Of a stretch of DNA of 64,000 bases, positions 8,334 to 17,989 are shown in pieces. Below the pieces are notes generated by a model. It saw nothing but the letters and a program-made list of their open reading frames with translations, did not search any database and was not told the DNA's origin. How positions within the stretch are numbered: position 1 is the first letter of the stretch; the number at the start of each line of letters is the position of its first letter. The stretch spans positions 1 through 64,000 of the forward strand of contig NZ_QPIW01000024.1 of the NCBI RefSeq assembly GCF_003339505.1. The letters run 5' to 3'. Both the position numbers and the translations under genes were made by a program. The DNA is from Runella aurantiaca (GTDB taxonomy: Bacteria > Bacteroidota > Bacteroidia > Cytophagales > Spirosomataceae).

Positions 8334-10913
8334 ATGCGTAATATTTTACATAGTGCGTTCCTCTTTACAACAATTCTTGCGATTATCAGCTGTAAATCAA
8401 CCCAAAGCGGTGAGTTTGACCAAGCTGGCAAGGTGGCTATTTCGTGGGAATTGGTCAGTAATTTTGTGGGGCCGAAAGACACCTTTGAAGCCAAATTTTA
8501 CCTAAAAAACAACGGAACGCTCACGTTAAATGACCGTGATTGGGCTTTATTTTTCAACATGGCTCCGCGCCCGCTGACGGGGCATCCGACTCCCCAGCCC
8601 GCCACCCTCGAACACATCAACGGCGATTGGTACAAAATGACGCCCAACAAAGGCTTTCGTCTAGCCCCCGGCGACTCGCTGACGGTGAGCTATCGTGGAA
8701 CGGAAGGTATCGTGAAAGAAACCGACGCGCCTTTGGGCTTGTATTTTGTATTCTATGATAAAGCAGGAAAAGAGACACAAATCGTACAACTTGACCCCTG
8801 CACCGTGGTGCCCTTCACCAAACAAGAGCAATTGCTACGCGGAAGCAACGATGAAGACCCGATTTTGACCCATGAGCAGCAATACAAAGAGAATTTGGGC
8901 GTCAGTCCAGTAAGCGCCGACCAATTGTTGAAGGTGATTCCTACGCCCGTGAAAGTAACGCCCGGCAAAGGAACCTTTACTTTGACCGCCTCCACGCCCA
9001 TTCATTACCAAAACGGACTGGAAAGCGAAGCCAAATTGCTCGCCCAACGTCTTAAAGAATTGACTGGTAGCGATTTTGCGATAAAAAATGCTGCCCCAGC
9101 TGCCAACACGATTTCACTACAAACGGGCAAAATCGCTGTCAACAGCATCAGCAAAGAAGCCTACCAATTAAACATTAGCGACAAAGGTATTTCCATCGTC
9201 GGCAACGACGCGGCGGGGGTTTTTTATGGTACACAGAGTTTGGCGGCGCTGATTCCGACCCAAGCGTTTGTTCAAAAAACGACTTCGATCGGTTTGGATT
9301 ACGTTCAAATCGAAGATGCTCCACGTTTTCATTTTCGCAGTATGCAGCTCGACGTGAGCCGCAATTTCCAAACCAAAGAAACCCTTTTGCGACTGTTGGA
9401 TGTACTGGCGTTTTATAAACTCAACCACTTTTTATTGTACACTACCGAAGATGAAGGCTGGCGATTGGAGATTGAAGGTTTGCCAGAATTAACACAGGTA
9501 GGTGCGCAACGTCAACACATTTCTTCGTACAAAAATGCCGCCCTGCACCCCGGCTATGGTTCTGGGCCAGTGGCATACGAAAAAGGCAAACACGGTAGCG
9601 GTTTTTATACCAAAGCAGATTTTATTGAAATCCTAAAATACGCCGCTGCACGGCACATCAAAATTATCCCTGAAGTAAATCTGCCCGGACACGCCCATGC
9701 CGCTATCAAAGCCATGGAGGCGCGCTACGAGCGGTTGATGAAGGAGGGCAAAGAAAAAGAAGCCAACGAATATCGCCTCATTGACCCCGATGATAAATCG
9801 GTGTACCTGTCGGCGCAGGGCTATAAAGACAACGTGGTGGATGTAACGCGGGAGTCTACGTATCATTTTTACGAAAAAGTCACCGATGAAATCATCAAAA
9901 TGTACAAGGAAGCGGGGCTAACGCTCGACCTTTTTCACATCGGTGGTGATGAAGTTGCCGCAGGCGCTTGGACCCAATCCCCTTTGGCACAGGAACTTCT
10001 CAAAAAAGACCCAAGTATTGGCAATGAATACAACCTACACCCGTATTTCATTCGTCGATTGTTGCCAAGACTCCAAAAACGTAACCTTCAGATACACGGG
10101 TGGGAGGAAGTTTCGATGATTAAAGACAAAGAAGGTAGGTTGAAAGTCAACCCTGAGTTTGCGGGTAAAAATGTCATTCCTTACGTTTGGAACAACGTGT
10201 ATGACCCCGACATGGGGTACAGAATTGCCAATGCGGGCTACCCTGTGGTGCTCTGCAACGTGACCAATTTCTATTTTGATTTGGCTTATAACAACGACCC
10301 CAAAGAGCCGGGCCTCTATTGGGCGGGGTTTGTAGACACGCGCGACAATTACACCTTTGCGCCCTACGATATGTTCAAAACCAACTACACCACCGCCATG
10401 GGCAAACCCATGGTGTTTGATAAAGTGGAACGCCTCAAACCCGAAGCCCGCAAAAACATCATTGGCGTAGAATGTCAGCTCTGGAGCGAAACCGTCAAAG
10501 GCCGCGACATGATGGAGTATTATACCTTACCCAAACTGATGGGATTTGCCGAAAGTGCCTGGAGTGCCGAGCGCCCGTGGGAGAATATCGCCGATAAAAC
10601 GACGCGTGAAAAAGTCATTCAAACGGGCTGGAATGTGTTTGTAAATACGTTGGCCCAAAAAGAGTTGCCGCGATTAAGTTATCTCAACGGCGGGTACAAT
10701 TACCGCGTACCGTTACCGGGAGCTTTCATTGAAAACGGCACCCTGAAGGCCAACGTAGCCTTTCCGGGATTAACGATTCGGTACACTACCGACGGCAGCG
10801 AGCCCACCCAAAAATCAGCAGAATATAAAAGTCCCATAAAAGTAAGCGGTACCCTGAAGCTGAAAAGTTTTGATGCCTCTGGCAAAGGAAGCCGGACCGT
10901 GATTGTGAATTGA
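8334..10913 (+). CDS. GH20 beta-N-acetylhexosaminidase, lipoprotein
   Basis: 859 residues with a lipoprotein signal peptide (lipobox AIISC, C20), so it is membrane-anchored and probably surface or periplasmic. Domain order: a CHB_HEX-type N-terminal carbohydrate-binding domain (about 30-180); GH20b (about 190-325, with AGVFYGTQSLAAL); the catalytic TIM barrel (from about residue 330, APRFHFRSMQLDVSRNF); and a C-terminal CHB_HEX_C/Fn3-like domain (IRYTTDGSEPT). The catalytic pair is visible in HIGGDEVAAGAW (D539-E540), with the expected YTTEDEGWRLEIEGLPELT segment and late tryptophans (QLWSETV, ESAWSAERPW). It removes terminal beta-linked GlcNAc or GalNAc. It heads the plus-strand arm with the ROK kinase, MFS transporter and regulator. 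Confidence 0.93.
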   Translation: MRNILHSAFLFTTILAIISCKSTQSGEFDQAGKVAISWELVSNFVGPKDTFEAKFYLKNNGTLTLNDRDWALFFNMAPRPLTGHPTPQPATLEHINGDWYKMTPNKGFRLAPGDSLTVSYRGTEGIVKETDAPLGLYFVFYDKAGKETQIVQLDPCTVVPFTKQEQLLRGSNDEDPILTHEQQYKENLGVSPVSADQLLKVIPTPVKVTPGKGTFTLTASTPIHYQNGLESEAKLLAQRLKELTGSDFAIKNAAPAANTISLQTGKIAVNSISKEAYQLNISDKGISIVGNDAAGVFYGTQSLAALIPTQAFVQKTTSIGLDYVQIEDAPRFHFRSMQLDVSRNFQTKETLLRLLDVLAFYKLNHFLLYTTEDEGWRLEIEGLPELTQVGAQRQHISSYKNAALHPGYGSGPVAYEKGKHGSGFYTKADFIEILKYAAARHIKIIPEVNLPGHAHAAIKAMEARYERLMKEGKEKEANEYRLIDPDDKSVYLSAQGYKDNVVDVTRESTYHFYEKVTDEIIKMYKEAGLTLDLFHIGGDEVAAGAWTQSPLAQELLKKDPSIGNEYNLHPYFIRRLLPRLQKRNLQIHGWEEVSMIKDKEGRLKVNPEFAGKNVIPYVWNNVYDPDMGYRIANAGYPVVLCNVTNFYFDLAYNNDPKEPGLYWAGFVDTRDNYTFAPYDMFKTNYTTAMGKPMVFDKVERLKPEARKNIIGVECQLWSETVKGRDMMEYYTLPKLMGFAESAWSAERPWENIADKTTREKVIQTGWNVFVNTLAQKELPRLSYLNGGYNYRVPLPGAFIENGTLKANVAFPGLTIRYTTDGSEPTQKSAEYKSPIKVSGTLKLKSFDASGKGSRTVIVN

Positions 10914-11086
10914 TTAAGTGAATAAACACGAAATAATCATCAGTAAACGGAATTTACTGTCCAAAATTCCGAGGGTCGGTATTGCTTCAACAGTCCACAA
11001 CTATACAGTAAATAAATAGGTAACTAGCGGTAGGATATACCCTGCCGCAGGAATGAAAAAAAGAAAACGATTAAAAAAGAGTGAAC

Positions 11087-11935
11087 ATGAAAATAGGTGT
11101 AGATTTAGGAGGAACAAAAATAAAGGCGGGCGTCGAAACAAACGGTTCGATTATTCGGCAGAACACCATATTCCTTCAACAAAAGGACTCGTTATCGGCT
11201 ACTTTAACCCAATTAATTAATCTTATCAAACCCCTGACCGACTATCCCGCCACCAGCATTGGCATTGGGGTGCCGTCGGTGGTGGATGTCGAACGCGGCA
11301 TCGTGTATAACGTTGCGAATATTCCCTCGTGGGAAAAAGTGGCCTTGCGGGATATTTTGGAAGAAGAGTTCAACCTGCCAGTATTTGTCAACAACGACGT
11401 CAATTGTTTCACCCTTGGAGAGCACCGTTTCGGAGTTGCTAAAAATTATAGTTCGGTCGTGGGAATGACCATCGGCACTGGGTTGGGTTCAGGGTTAATT
11501 ATTGATAATCAGCTATATGTAGGGCACAATTGCGGGGCGGGAGAAATAGGACTGCTTCCTTATCGCGACCATAACCTTGAATACTACGCTTGTAGCAATT
11601 TCTTCGATTCTATCCACGGCACTACAGCCCTAGAAGCAAGCCAAGCGGCACTTAATGGTAACAAAAAGGCCATCAACATGTGGTCGGAATTTGGGGTACA
11701 TATTGGGTGTGCCATCAAGGCCGCCATGTATGTATTTGACCCCGAAGCCATTGTATTGGGTGGGTCGATTTCCAAAGCCTATCCTTTATTTAAGGCGGGA
11801 ATGTTGGAAACGCTCAACGATTTTGCCTATCCGCAGTCGCTCAAGCGCCTCAAATTGCTTCAATCTCAAGATGATGATATTTCAATGTTGGGAGCCGCTG
11901 CGTTGGTTGCTCAAGATTTGAAGGTGAAAGTTTAA
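11087..11935 (+). CDS. ROK-family sugar kinase
   Basis: About 282 residues. I chose ATG 11087 over GTG 11081, two codons upstream. The N-terminal phosphate-binding motif IGVDLGGTKIKAGVE is clear, followed by the nucleotide-binding GMTIGTGLGSGLIID and the ROK AGEIG motif. The usual ROK zinc-binding CxCGxxGCxE loop is absent: after AGEIGLLPYRD the sequence reads LEYYACSNFF. This occurs in some Bacteroidota glucokinase or N-acetylhexosamine kinase relatives. Placed between the GH20 hexosaminidase and a FucP/NagP-like transporter, the natural substrate is N-acetylglucosamine or glucose, phosphorylated in the cytoplasm. The substrate is inferred from context only. Confidence 0.88.
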   Translation: MKIGVDLGGTKIKAGVETNGSIIRQNTIFLQQKDSLSATLTQLINLIKPLTDYPATSIGIGVPSVVDVERGIVYNVANIPSWEKVALRDILEEEFNLPVFVNNDVNCFTLGEHRFGVAKNYSSVVGMTIGTGLGSGLIIDNQLYVGHNCGAGEIGLLPYRDHNLEYYACSNFFDSIHGTTALEASQAALNGNKKAINMWSEFGVHIGCAIKAAMYVFDPEAIVLGGSISKAYPLFKAGMLETLNDFAYPQSLKRLKLLQSQDDDISMLGAAALVAQDLKVKV

Positions 11936-12055
11936 TATATCCACATTAACCACCAAAAACCCGAAGAGCTACACAAAGTTTCCCAAAGAAATCTACATTT
12001 CCTTTTATTATTTTGTGTTCTTAGTGGCAAAATTAAAGCTCGCAAACCCAATTCC

Positions 12056-13309
12056 ATGAAAAGCAACACCTTTATTGTTATTCTGATTTTTCTGATATTC
12101 TTCGTTATTTCCTTTCTTAGCAACATTCTGGGGCCCATCATCCCCGACATCGTTTCTGGTTTTGATCTGAGTATTGGACTTGCGGGTTTTTTACCATTTG
12201 CTTTTTTTGTGGCGTACGGAGTGGCTTCCATTCCTTCGGGGATTTTGGTTGAAAAATACCGGGAGAAAAAGGTGCTCTTGTGGGCTTTTATGATGGCGTT
12301 TGGGGGTGCATTACTGTTTGCCTTGATGCCTACATTTACGGTGGCATTGGTTTCACTGTTCATCATTGGTATTGGCATGGCAATGTTGCAAGTGGTGATT
12401 AATCCTTTGCTGCGGGTGGCGGGTGGTGAGGCCAATTTTGCCTTTAATTCGGTAATGGCGCAGCTTTTTTTCGGGGGTGCTTCGTTTTTGAGTCCGATGT
12501 TGTACAGTTATTTGGTCTTAAACGTACACGCTGGTACAACCTCCAATGCTGTCATCAACACGCTCAATCAAATTGTGCCCATCGACCTGAAATGGGTATC
12601 GCTGTACTGGGTGTTTGCGGTGGTGGCTTTTCTGATGGTGGTCGTGGTTCGATTCGTTAGATTCCCCGAAGTGGAACTTAAGGAAGATGAAAAAATTGAT
12701 ACCGAAAATGCCTTCAAAGACCTGCTCAAAAACCGTTATGTATTCCTATTTTTTATCGGTATTTTCTGTTATGTAGGCACCGAGCAGGGTATTGCCAACT
12801 GGACTTCCAAGTTTCTCCAAACCTACCACAACATCGACCCCGCTACCGAAGGCGCGTCGGTCATTTCTTATTTTTGGGGATTACTCACCATTGGTTGCAT
12901 TTTAGGGTTGGTGTTACTCAAAATCTTCGATAGCCGTCGTGTATTGATTTTATTCACCGTGGGCGCCATTGTTTCGGTGTTGGTGGGTCTGTTTGGGCCC
13001 GTTCAAGCGGCGTTGTATGCGTTTCCGCTAAGTGGATTTTGTGCATCGGTCATGTGGTCCATCATTGTGTCGTTGGCGCTCAACTCCGTGCCGTATCACC
13101 ACGGTACATTTTCGGGAATTCTTTGCTCAGGCATTGCGGGTGGCGCGGTGGTGCCGCTCATTATCGGCGGATTGGCCGAATTGGTCGGTTTACGCTTGGC
13201 AATGTTGTTTTTGATGATTACCTTAGGGTACATTTTGAGCATCGGTCTCTGGGCCAAACCCCTCGTGACCAATGCCACTGTCAAAAGTTGGAAAGAGCTT
13301 TTTTCGTAA
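12056..13309 (+). CDS. MFS sugar transporter, FucP/NagP-like
   Basis: 417 residues with 12 predicted membrane segments. The N-terminal half has the MFS pattern around GVASIPSGILVEKYREKKVLL. The segment GIGMAMLQVVINPLLRVAGG is characteristic of the FucP branch (fucose, GlcNAc and glucose/galactose permeases), which are proton symporters in the inner membrane. It lies 120 bases after the ROK kinase and 110 before the regulator gene, all on the plus strand. Import of the monosaccharide released by GH20, followed by ROK phosphorylation, is the simplest reading. The sugar specificity is inference. Confidence 0.88.
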   Translation: MKSNTFIVILIFLIFFVISFLSNILGPIIPDIVSGFDLSIGLAGFLPFAFFVAYGVASIPSGILVEKYREKKVLLWAFMMAFGGALLFALMPTFTVALVSLFIIGIGMAMLQVVINPLLRVAGGEANFAFNSVMAQLFFGGASFLSPMLYSYLVLNVHAGTTSNAVINTLNQIVPIDLKWVSLYWVFAVVAFLMVVVVRFVRFPEVELKEDEKIDTENAFKDLLKNRYVFLFFIGIFCYVGTEQGIANWTSKFLQTYHNIDPATEGASVISYFWGLLTIGCILGLVLLKIFDSRRVLILFTVGAIVSVLVGLFGPVQAALYAFPLSGFCASVMWSIIVSLALNSVPYHHGTFSGILCSGIAGGAVVPLIIGGLAELVGLRLAMLFLMITLGYILSIGLWAKPLVTNATVKSWKELFS

Positions 13310-13418
13310 GGCTATGAGCGTTTGTGCAGGAGGTTTCTCAAAACCGACGATTAACAAATGATAAAATGCTCCTTCCAGAAATGGGTGTGTACCTAAAATT
13401 AACCCTACTCCGTCACAC

Positions 13419-14582
13419 ATGTACAAAATCATTCTTCTCATCGACTTTGCCGAAGAATACAGCAAGGGACTGTTGAAAGGAATCTCTAAGTATTCCAAAG
13501 AGCACGGCCCCTGGATTTTCTGTCGAATGCCGTTGTTTCAGCGTGAAACAATTGGAATTGACGGGATTTTGGAGTGGGCGCTCGAATGGGAAGCCGACGG
13601 CATCATCGGGCAGTTGTACAACGACCCAAAAATCAGTAAAATCGTGGAAGCGGGCATTCCCGTCATTGCCCAAGATTTTAAAGAGCGCTTCAAAGAGATT
13701 CCCAACATCACTGGCGACCACTACGAAGCGGGTAAAATGGGGGCCGAGTATTTTCTCCGAAAAGGATTCAAAAACTTCGCTTTTTACGGTTTCAAAGACA
13801 TCGTTTGGTCGCGCGAGCGCGCCGATGGCTTCGAAGATCGGGTCAAAAAAGCAGGACATCAAGTGCATTATTTTGAGCACATTATGGCGCGGTCGAGTGA
13901 GTTGTGGTACTACAAACCCAGCCCGCTGAGTCAGTGGCTCAAATCGCTTCCCAAGCCCATTGCGCTTATGACTTGCGACGATAATCAGGGCCAACACATC
14001 ACCGAAGCTTGTCGCCAGTCCAACATCCGTATTCCCGAACACGTAGCGGTACTGGGCGTTGACAACGACGAAATGATTTGTGAATTTTCGGACCCACCGC
14101 TATCGAGTATTGGTCAAGATACCGAAAAAGGCGGCTACGACGCGGCCAAGTTGTTACACCACATGATTGAGCATGGCACGGCCGACTATTACGACATCAT
14201 CGTTAAGCCCACGCAAATCATCACGCGGCAGTCGACCGATATTTACGCCACCAACGACCGCTACATTGCTTCTTCGTTGAAGTTTATTCACCAAAATATC
14301 GACAAAAACCTGCAAGTGGAAGACATCGTCAAGCAGGTTCCACTGTCGAGAAGAGCCTTGGAACAGCGTTTTCAGGACATTACAGGCTATCCCATCTACA
14401 AATACATTTTTAATCTGCGTATCGAAAAGTTTACCCAAAAACTCATCGAAACCGACATGACGGTTTTTGAAATCGCACTGGACATGGGGCTGGCCGATAG
14501 CAAAAACATTGCGCGTCAATTCCGCCAAATCAAAGGCTGTACGCCCATTGAGTACCGGAATCAGCATTTGGCGGGGAAGTGA
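13419..14582 (+). CDS. XylR-type regulator: LacI-like sugar-binding domain fused to an AraC HTH
   Basis: 387 residues. Positions ~1-275 form a periplasmic-binding-protein-like sensor of the LacI/XylR kind, recognisable by IILLIDFAEEYSKGLLKGI, VAVLGVDNDEMICEFSDPPLSSI and the ligand-pocket-like MTCDDNQG. The last ~105 residues are an AraC-family double helix-turn-helix (SSLKFIHQNIDKNLQVEDI to FRQIKGCTPIEYR). Such fusions bind a sugar and activate catabolic operons. The gene ends the plus-strand arm and is followed by a strong bidirectional terminator. It probably controls the divergent promoters in the 98-base gap at 8236-8333. No operator repeat could be assigned. Confidence 0.88.
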   Translation: MYKIILLIDFAEEYSKGLLKGISKYSKEHGPWIFCRMPLFQRETIGIDGILEWALEWEADGIIGQLYNDPKISKIVEAGIPVIAQDFKERFKEIPNITGDHYEAGKMGAEYFLRKGFKNFAFYGFKDIVWSRERADGFEDRVKKAGHQVHYFEHIMARSSELWYYKPSPLSQWLKSLPKPIALMTCDDNQGQHITEACRQSNIRIPEHVAVLGVDNDEMICEFSDPPLSSIGQDTEKGGYDAAKLLHHMIEHGTADYYDIIVKPTQIITRQSTDIYATNDRYIASSLKFIHQNIDKNLQVEDIVKQVPLSRRALEQRFQDITGYPIYKYIFNLRIEKFTQKLIETDMTVFEIALDMGLADSKNIARQFRQIKGCTPIEYRNQHLAGK

Positions 14583-14637
14583 GTGCGTCAGGTTTCGTTA
14601 AAATTGGGGCATTAGGAATTTAAGAAATGAATAATTT

Positions 14638-14685
14638 ATTTTCACAAAACAGGCAGCCCAAATGAGCTGCCTGTTTTGTGAAAAT
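14638..14685. terminator. Bidirectional terminator, perfect 20-bp stem
   Basis: Positions 14638-14657 and 14666-14685 are exact reverse complements around an 8-base loop, with A/T-rich ends on both sides. It lies between the convergent regulator gene and pntB and can stop transcription from either direction. Confidence 0.9.
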
Positions 14686-14747
14686 CCAAAATGTGTCTCA
14701 CTAGTTTCTGATAAAACTGCTGCCAAATAACTATCAAATGGTAGTCA

Positions 14748-16151
14748 CTAATCCATTCCCTTCAGTTCCGCCACAACCTTCGTAATCGAGTCTTTGGCGT
14801 CGCCGAAGAGCATGAGGCAGTTGGGGTAATAGAAGAGTTCGTTGTCAATGCCCGCGTAGCCAGCCGCCATGGAGCGCTTGCTTACAATGACCGTGCGGGC
14901 TTTGTCGGCGTTCAAAATCGGCATTCCGTAAATGGGGCTGGCGGGATTGCTGCGCGCGGCGGGGTTGACAACGTCGTTGGCTCCTACCACAAACACCACG
15001 TCGGTGGTGGCAAATTGGTCGTTGATTTCTTCCATTTCCACGAGCTTATCGTAGGCTACGTTGGATTCCGCCAAGAGCACGTTCATGTGGCCGGGCATCC
15101 GTCCTGCTACGGGGTGAATGGCGTATTTGACCTCCACGCCACGTTTTTCGAGAATGGCTTCCAGTTCGTGTATTACGTGCTGCGCCTGCGCCACCGCTAA
15201 CCCATAGCCCGGCACTACGATTACTTTCTGGGCGTAGTTCATCAGAATGGCAATGTCGGAAGGCGTGCTGCTTTTCACCGTGCCGCCCGCAAAAGTGCTG
15301 GCTTCTCCCGCCGTAGCACCGCCACCGCCAAACGACCCGAAGATAACATTGGTGAGAGAACGGTTCATGGCGTTACACATCAAAATCGTGAGTAGCGTAC
15401 CCGCCGAACCCACCAGAATTCCGCCCGTAAGCATGACTTGATTGTCGTACAAAAAACCGCCGAAGGCCGCCGCCACGCCTGTAAAGGAGTTCAATAAAGA
15501 GATGACCACGGGCATATCCGCCCCGCCAATTGGCAACACAAACAGGATACCATAAGCCAGTGACAGGGCAAAAATAACGTACAACAGTCCCGTAGAAGCG
15601 TGTCCGAAAGACAGGTAGATGCTCAGCCCTAGAATACTCGCCATGAGGATGATGGTCAGGATATTTTGGGCGGGAAGCTTGAAAGTCTTTTTTAGAATTT
15701 CCTGCAATTTGGCGTAGGCAATGATACTGCCCGAAAACGAAACGCTCCCGATGACGAGTCCAGCCACGATGGTGAGAATCGTGACGGGTGGGGTATCGCC
15801 GTGCAGGTGTCCAAATTCTACCAGCGAAATCAAGGCCGCGCAGGCACCGCCCATGCCGTTGAAAAGGCTCACCATTTGGGGCATGGCCGTCATTTTGACT
15901 TTCTTGGCCGAAATCCAGCCCAGCACGGTACCGATGGCGATACCACCGAAAATCCAGCCGTAGTTGCCGATCGACTCGCCGTCTTCGTTTTTGTGCATGA
16001 AGATGGTGCCCAAAATGGCGAGTGTCATGCCCGCTGCTGCCAAAAAATTGCCGTTACGGGCGGTTTTGGGGCCAGAGAGCATTTTCAAGCCTACAATAAA
16101 AAACACGGAACCCAAAAGGTAAATGAGGTATAACCAGTATTGTTGAAGCAT
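14748..16151 (-). CDS. pntB: NAD(P) transhydrogenase subunit beta
   Basis: 467 residues. The N-terminal ~270 residues contain about eight to nine membrane helices forming most of the proton channel. The C-terminal ~180 residues are the soluble NADP(H)-binding domain III, with the typical VPGYGLAVAQAQH, HPVAGRMPGHMNVLLAESNV and GANDVVNPAA segments. With the two alpha proteins it couples hydride transfer between NADH and NADP+ to proton movement across the inner membrane, mainly supplying NADPH. It is the last of three co-directional genes, 101 bases after pntA2. Confidence 0.96.
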   Translation of the reverse strand: MLQQYWLYLIYLLGSVFFIVGLKMLSGPKTARNGNFLAAAGMTLAILGTIFMHKNEDGESIGNYGWIFGGIAIGTVLGWISAKKVKMTAMPQMVSLFNGMGGACAALISLVEFGHLHGDTPPVTILTIVAGLVIGSVSFSGSIIAYAKLQEILKKTFKLPAQNILTIILMASILGLSIYLSFGHASTGLLYVIFALSLAYGILFVLPIGGADMPVVISLLNSFTGVAAAFGGFLYDNQVMLTGGILVGSAGTLLTILMCNAMNRSLTNVIFGSFGGGGATAGEASTFAGGTVKSSTPSDIAILMNYAQKVIVVPGYGLAVAQAQHVIHELEAILEKRGVEVKYAIHPVAGRMPGHMNVLLAESNVAYDKLVEMEEINDQFATTDVVFVVGANDVVNPAARSNPASPIYGMPILNADKARTVIVSKRSMAAGYAGIDNELFYYPNCLMLFGDAKDSITKVVAELKGMD

Positions 16152-16252
16152 TGTGAGTGTGCAGTTTACACGGGGTCACCCGAGTGGTAAACAGTTGGCA
16201 GTCGCTTTCCCTTTTTACCGTGGGCTGCGAACTGCTAACTGCGAACTAAATT

Positions 16253-16561
16253 TTATTTCTTCTTTTTAAACATTTCCAACATTCGGTCCGTGACTACGAA
16301 ACCGCCGACGACATTGAGTGTGCCGAGAATCACCGCCAAAAAGCCCAAAATCAAGGCGGGCCAGTTGCCAGCTTCGGCGTGGCCCATGACGATGATGGCC
16401 CCGATAATCACCACCCCGTGGATGGCATTGGCGCCCGACATCAGCGGCGTATGCAGTGCCGACGGCACTTTGGAAATGACCTCAATCCCCACAAAAATGG
16501 AGAGGATGAGGATATAAATAAGCTGGATATTTTCTCCAATAAACGTGATGATTGAATCCAT
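16253..16561 (-). CDS. pntA2: NAD(P) transhydrogenase subunit alpha, part 2 (membrane part)
   Basis: 102 residues, almost all in three membrane helices, with the family signature SKVPSALHTPLMSGANAIHG and GTLNVVGGFVVTDRML. It is the separate membrane piece of the alpha subunit in organisms where pntA is split. It sits between pntA1 and pntB on the same strand and must assemble with PntB to complete domain II. Confidence 0.95.
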   Translation of the reverse strand: MDSIITFIGENIQLIYILILSIFVGIEVISKVPSALHTPLMSGANAIHGVVIIGAIIVMGHAEAGNWPALILGFLAVILGTLNVVGGFVVTDRMLEMFKKKK

Positions 16562-16654
16562 TTAATTAGTGATTTGTGGTTAGTGGTTGGTAGCCGGTGA
16601 TTAGTAATTGATGAGGAGGATTGAAGTCAAAAACTCCTCATTTCTCGCTCCTCA

Positions 16655-17785
16655 CTACTTCTCCAGAATCCCTTTTGTAAACGCATGTACCAACGTGCCT
16701 TGGTGGGTGATGAGGCTACCTTTGGTGATTTCCTCTTCCAATTCCCACTTAAAGCCGTCTTTGTTGGCCAAATGCAATAGAAGTGTGCTGATGTTTTTGG
16801 CGTATAAATCACTGGCGTTGGTCGATAGCAAGGCGGGGAGGTTAGACTCTCCGATGATGGTGACGCCGTTTTTGACTACGGTTTTGTTGGCTTCGCTCAG
16901 GGCGCAGTTGCCGCCCGACTCTACGGCCATGTCTACAATCACGCTGCCCGTTTTCATGGATTTTACCATCTCTTCCGTGACCAGAATCGGGGCTTTTTTG
17001 CCCATCACAAGGGCCGTTGTGATAACGATGTCGGCGTCTTTGATGCGTTGTTTAATGAGGTCCTGTTGTTTCTGCAAAAACTCCGCCGATACTTCTTTGG
17101 CGTAGCCGCCTTCCGACTTGTTGGCCTCCATGCCTTCAACGCTCAAGAATTTGCCCCCCAACGATTCCACTTGTTCTTTGGTCTCAGGGCGTACATCCGA
17201 CACTTCCACGACGGCTCCGAGGCGTTTGGCGGTGGCGATGGCTTGCAAGCCCGCCACGCCCGCCCCAAATATCAACACCTTGGAAGGCTTGATGGTACCA
17301 GCGGCGGTCATCATGAGTGGGAAAATCTTGCCGAGGGCGTTGGCACCGAGAAGCACGGCCTTGTAGCCGGCGAGGTTGGCCTGCGAGCTGAGCGCATCCA
17401 TGCTTTGGGCTTTGGTGGTGCGGGGTACAGCATCCATGCTGAAAGCCGAAATCTTTTTCGCATTGAGGGCCTTGACCAACTCGGGTTGGGTGTAGGCGTA
17501 CAAAAACGAAATCGAAATGGCACCTTCGCGCATTTGCGCTACTTCGTCGAGCGTGGGGGCGTTGACTTTCAGCACCACGTCGGCATCGGCCAGAAGGGTT
17601 TGGGTGTCGGCGGCGACGGTGGCGCCCGCTTTTTCGTAGTCTGCGTTCAGAAGGGAGGAGTTTTCGCCCGCGCCCGATTGAATGGTGCACGTAAAACCTG
17701 CTTTCAGAAGAGATTTAACAATATCAGGTGTGATAGCAACGCGCCTTTCAAAGGCTTTCGTTTCTTTTAAAATCGCAATTTTCAA
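16655..17785 (-). CDS. pntA1: NAD(P) transhydrogenase subunit alpha, part 1 (NAD-binding)
   Basis: The open frame runs from 17866, but homology to AlaDH/PNT proteins begins with LKIAILKETKAFERRVAIT. I place the start at the TTG at 17785 (about 376 residues), since the 27 residues before it are Cys/Phe-rich and unlike the family. Domain I features are present: ERRVAITPDIV, the NAD-binding VLIFGAGVAGLQAIATAKRLG, and VIVDMAVESGGNCALSE. It lacks the membrane helices of the E. coli alpha subunit, which are supplied by the next gene. First gene of the pntA1-pntA2-pntB operon. Confidence 0.93.
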   Translation of the reverse strand: MKIAILKETKAFERRVAITPDIVKSLLKAGFTCTIQSGAGENSSLLNADYEKAGATVAADTQTLLADADVVLKVNAPTLDEVAQMREGAISISFLYAYTQPELVKALNAKKISAFSMDAVPRTTKAQSMDALSSQANLAGYKAVLLGANALGKIFPLMMTAAGTIKPSKVLIFGAGVAGLQAIATAKRLGAVVEVSDVRPETKEQVESLGGKFLSVEGMEANKSEGGYAKEVSAEFLQKQQDLIKQRIKDADIVITTALVMGKKAPILVTEEMVKSMKTGSVIVDMAVESGGNCALSEANKTVVKNGVTIIGESNLPALLSTNASDLYAKNISTLLLHLANKDGFKWELEEEITKGSLITHQGTLVHAFTKGILEK

Positions 17786-17989
17786 GGTCAAGAAGATTTT
17801 AGGAATTAAACGCCAAAATATAGGACAAAATTTGCATAAACAATAGCAGAAGGCTGTTTTTAGCAAATTTGTGAAGTAATTTTTTTTGTTTGCTGACTTT
17901 AATTTTTGCTTGCCAACTTATTCAGAGTAAAAGAATTAATTAATAACGATTAACAGATAACAATTAACAGTGCTTTTGCACATCAAAAT

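Noticed and set aside
16562-16654. Short GATTAGTGGTTGGT-like repeats between pntA2 and pntA1
   Set aside because: Low-complexity intergenic sequence; no consistent period or symmetry.
17048-17770. 240-codon plus-strand frame opposite pntA1
   Set aside because: Shadow of a conserved transhydrogenase gene; no independent motif.
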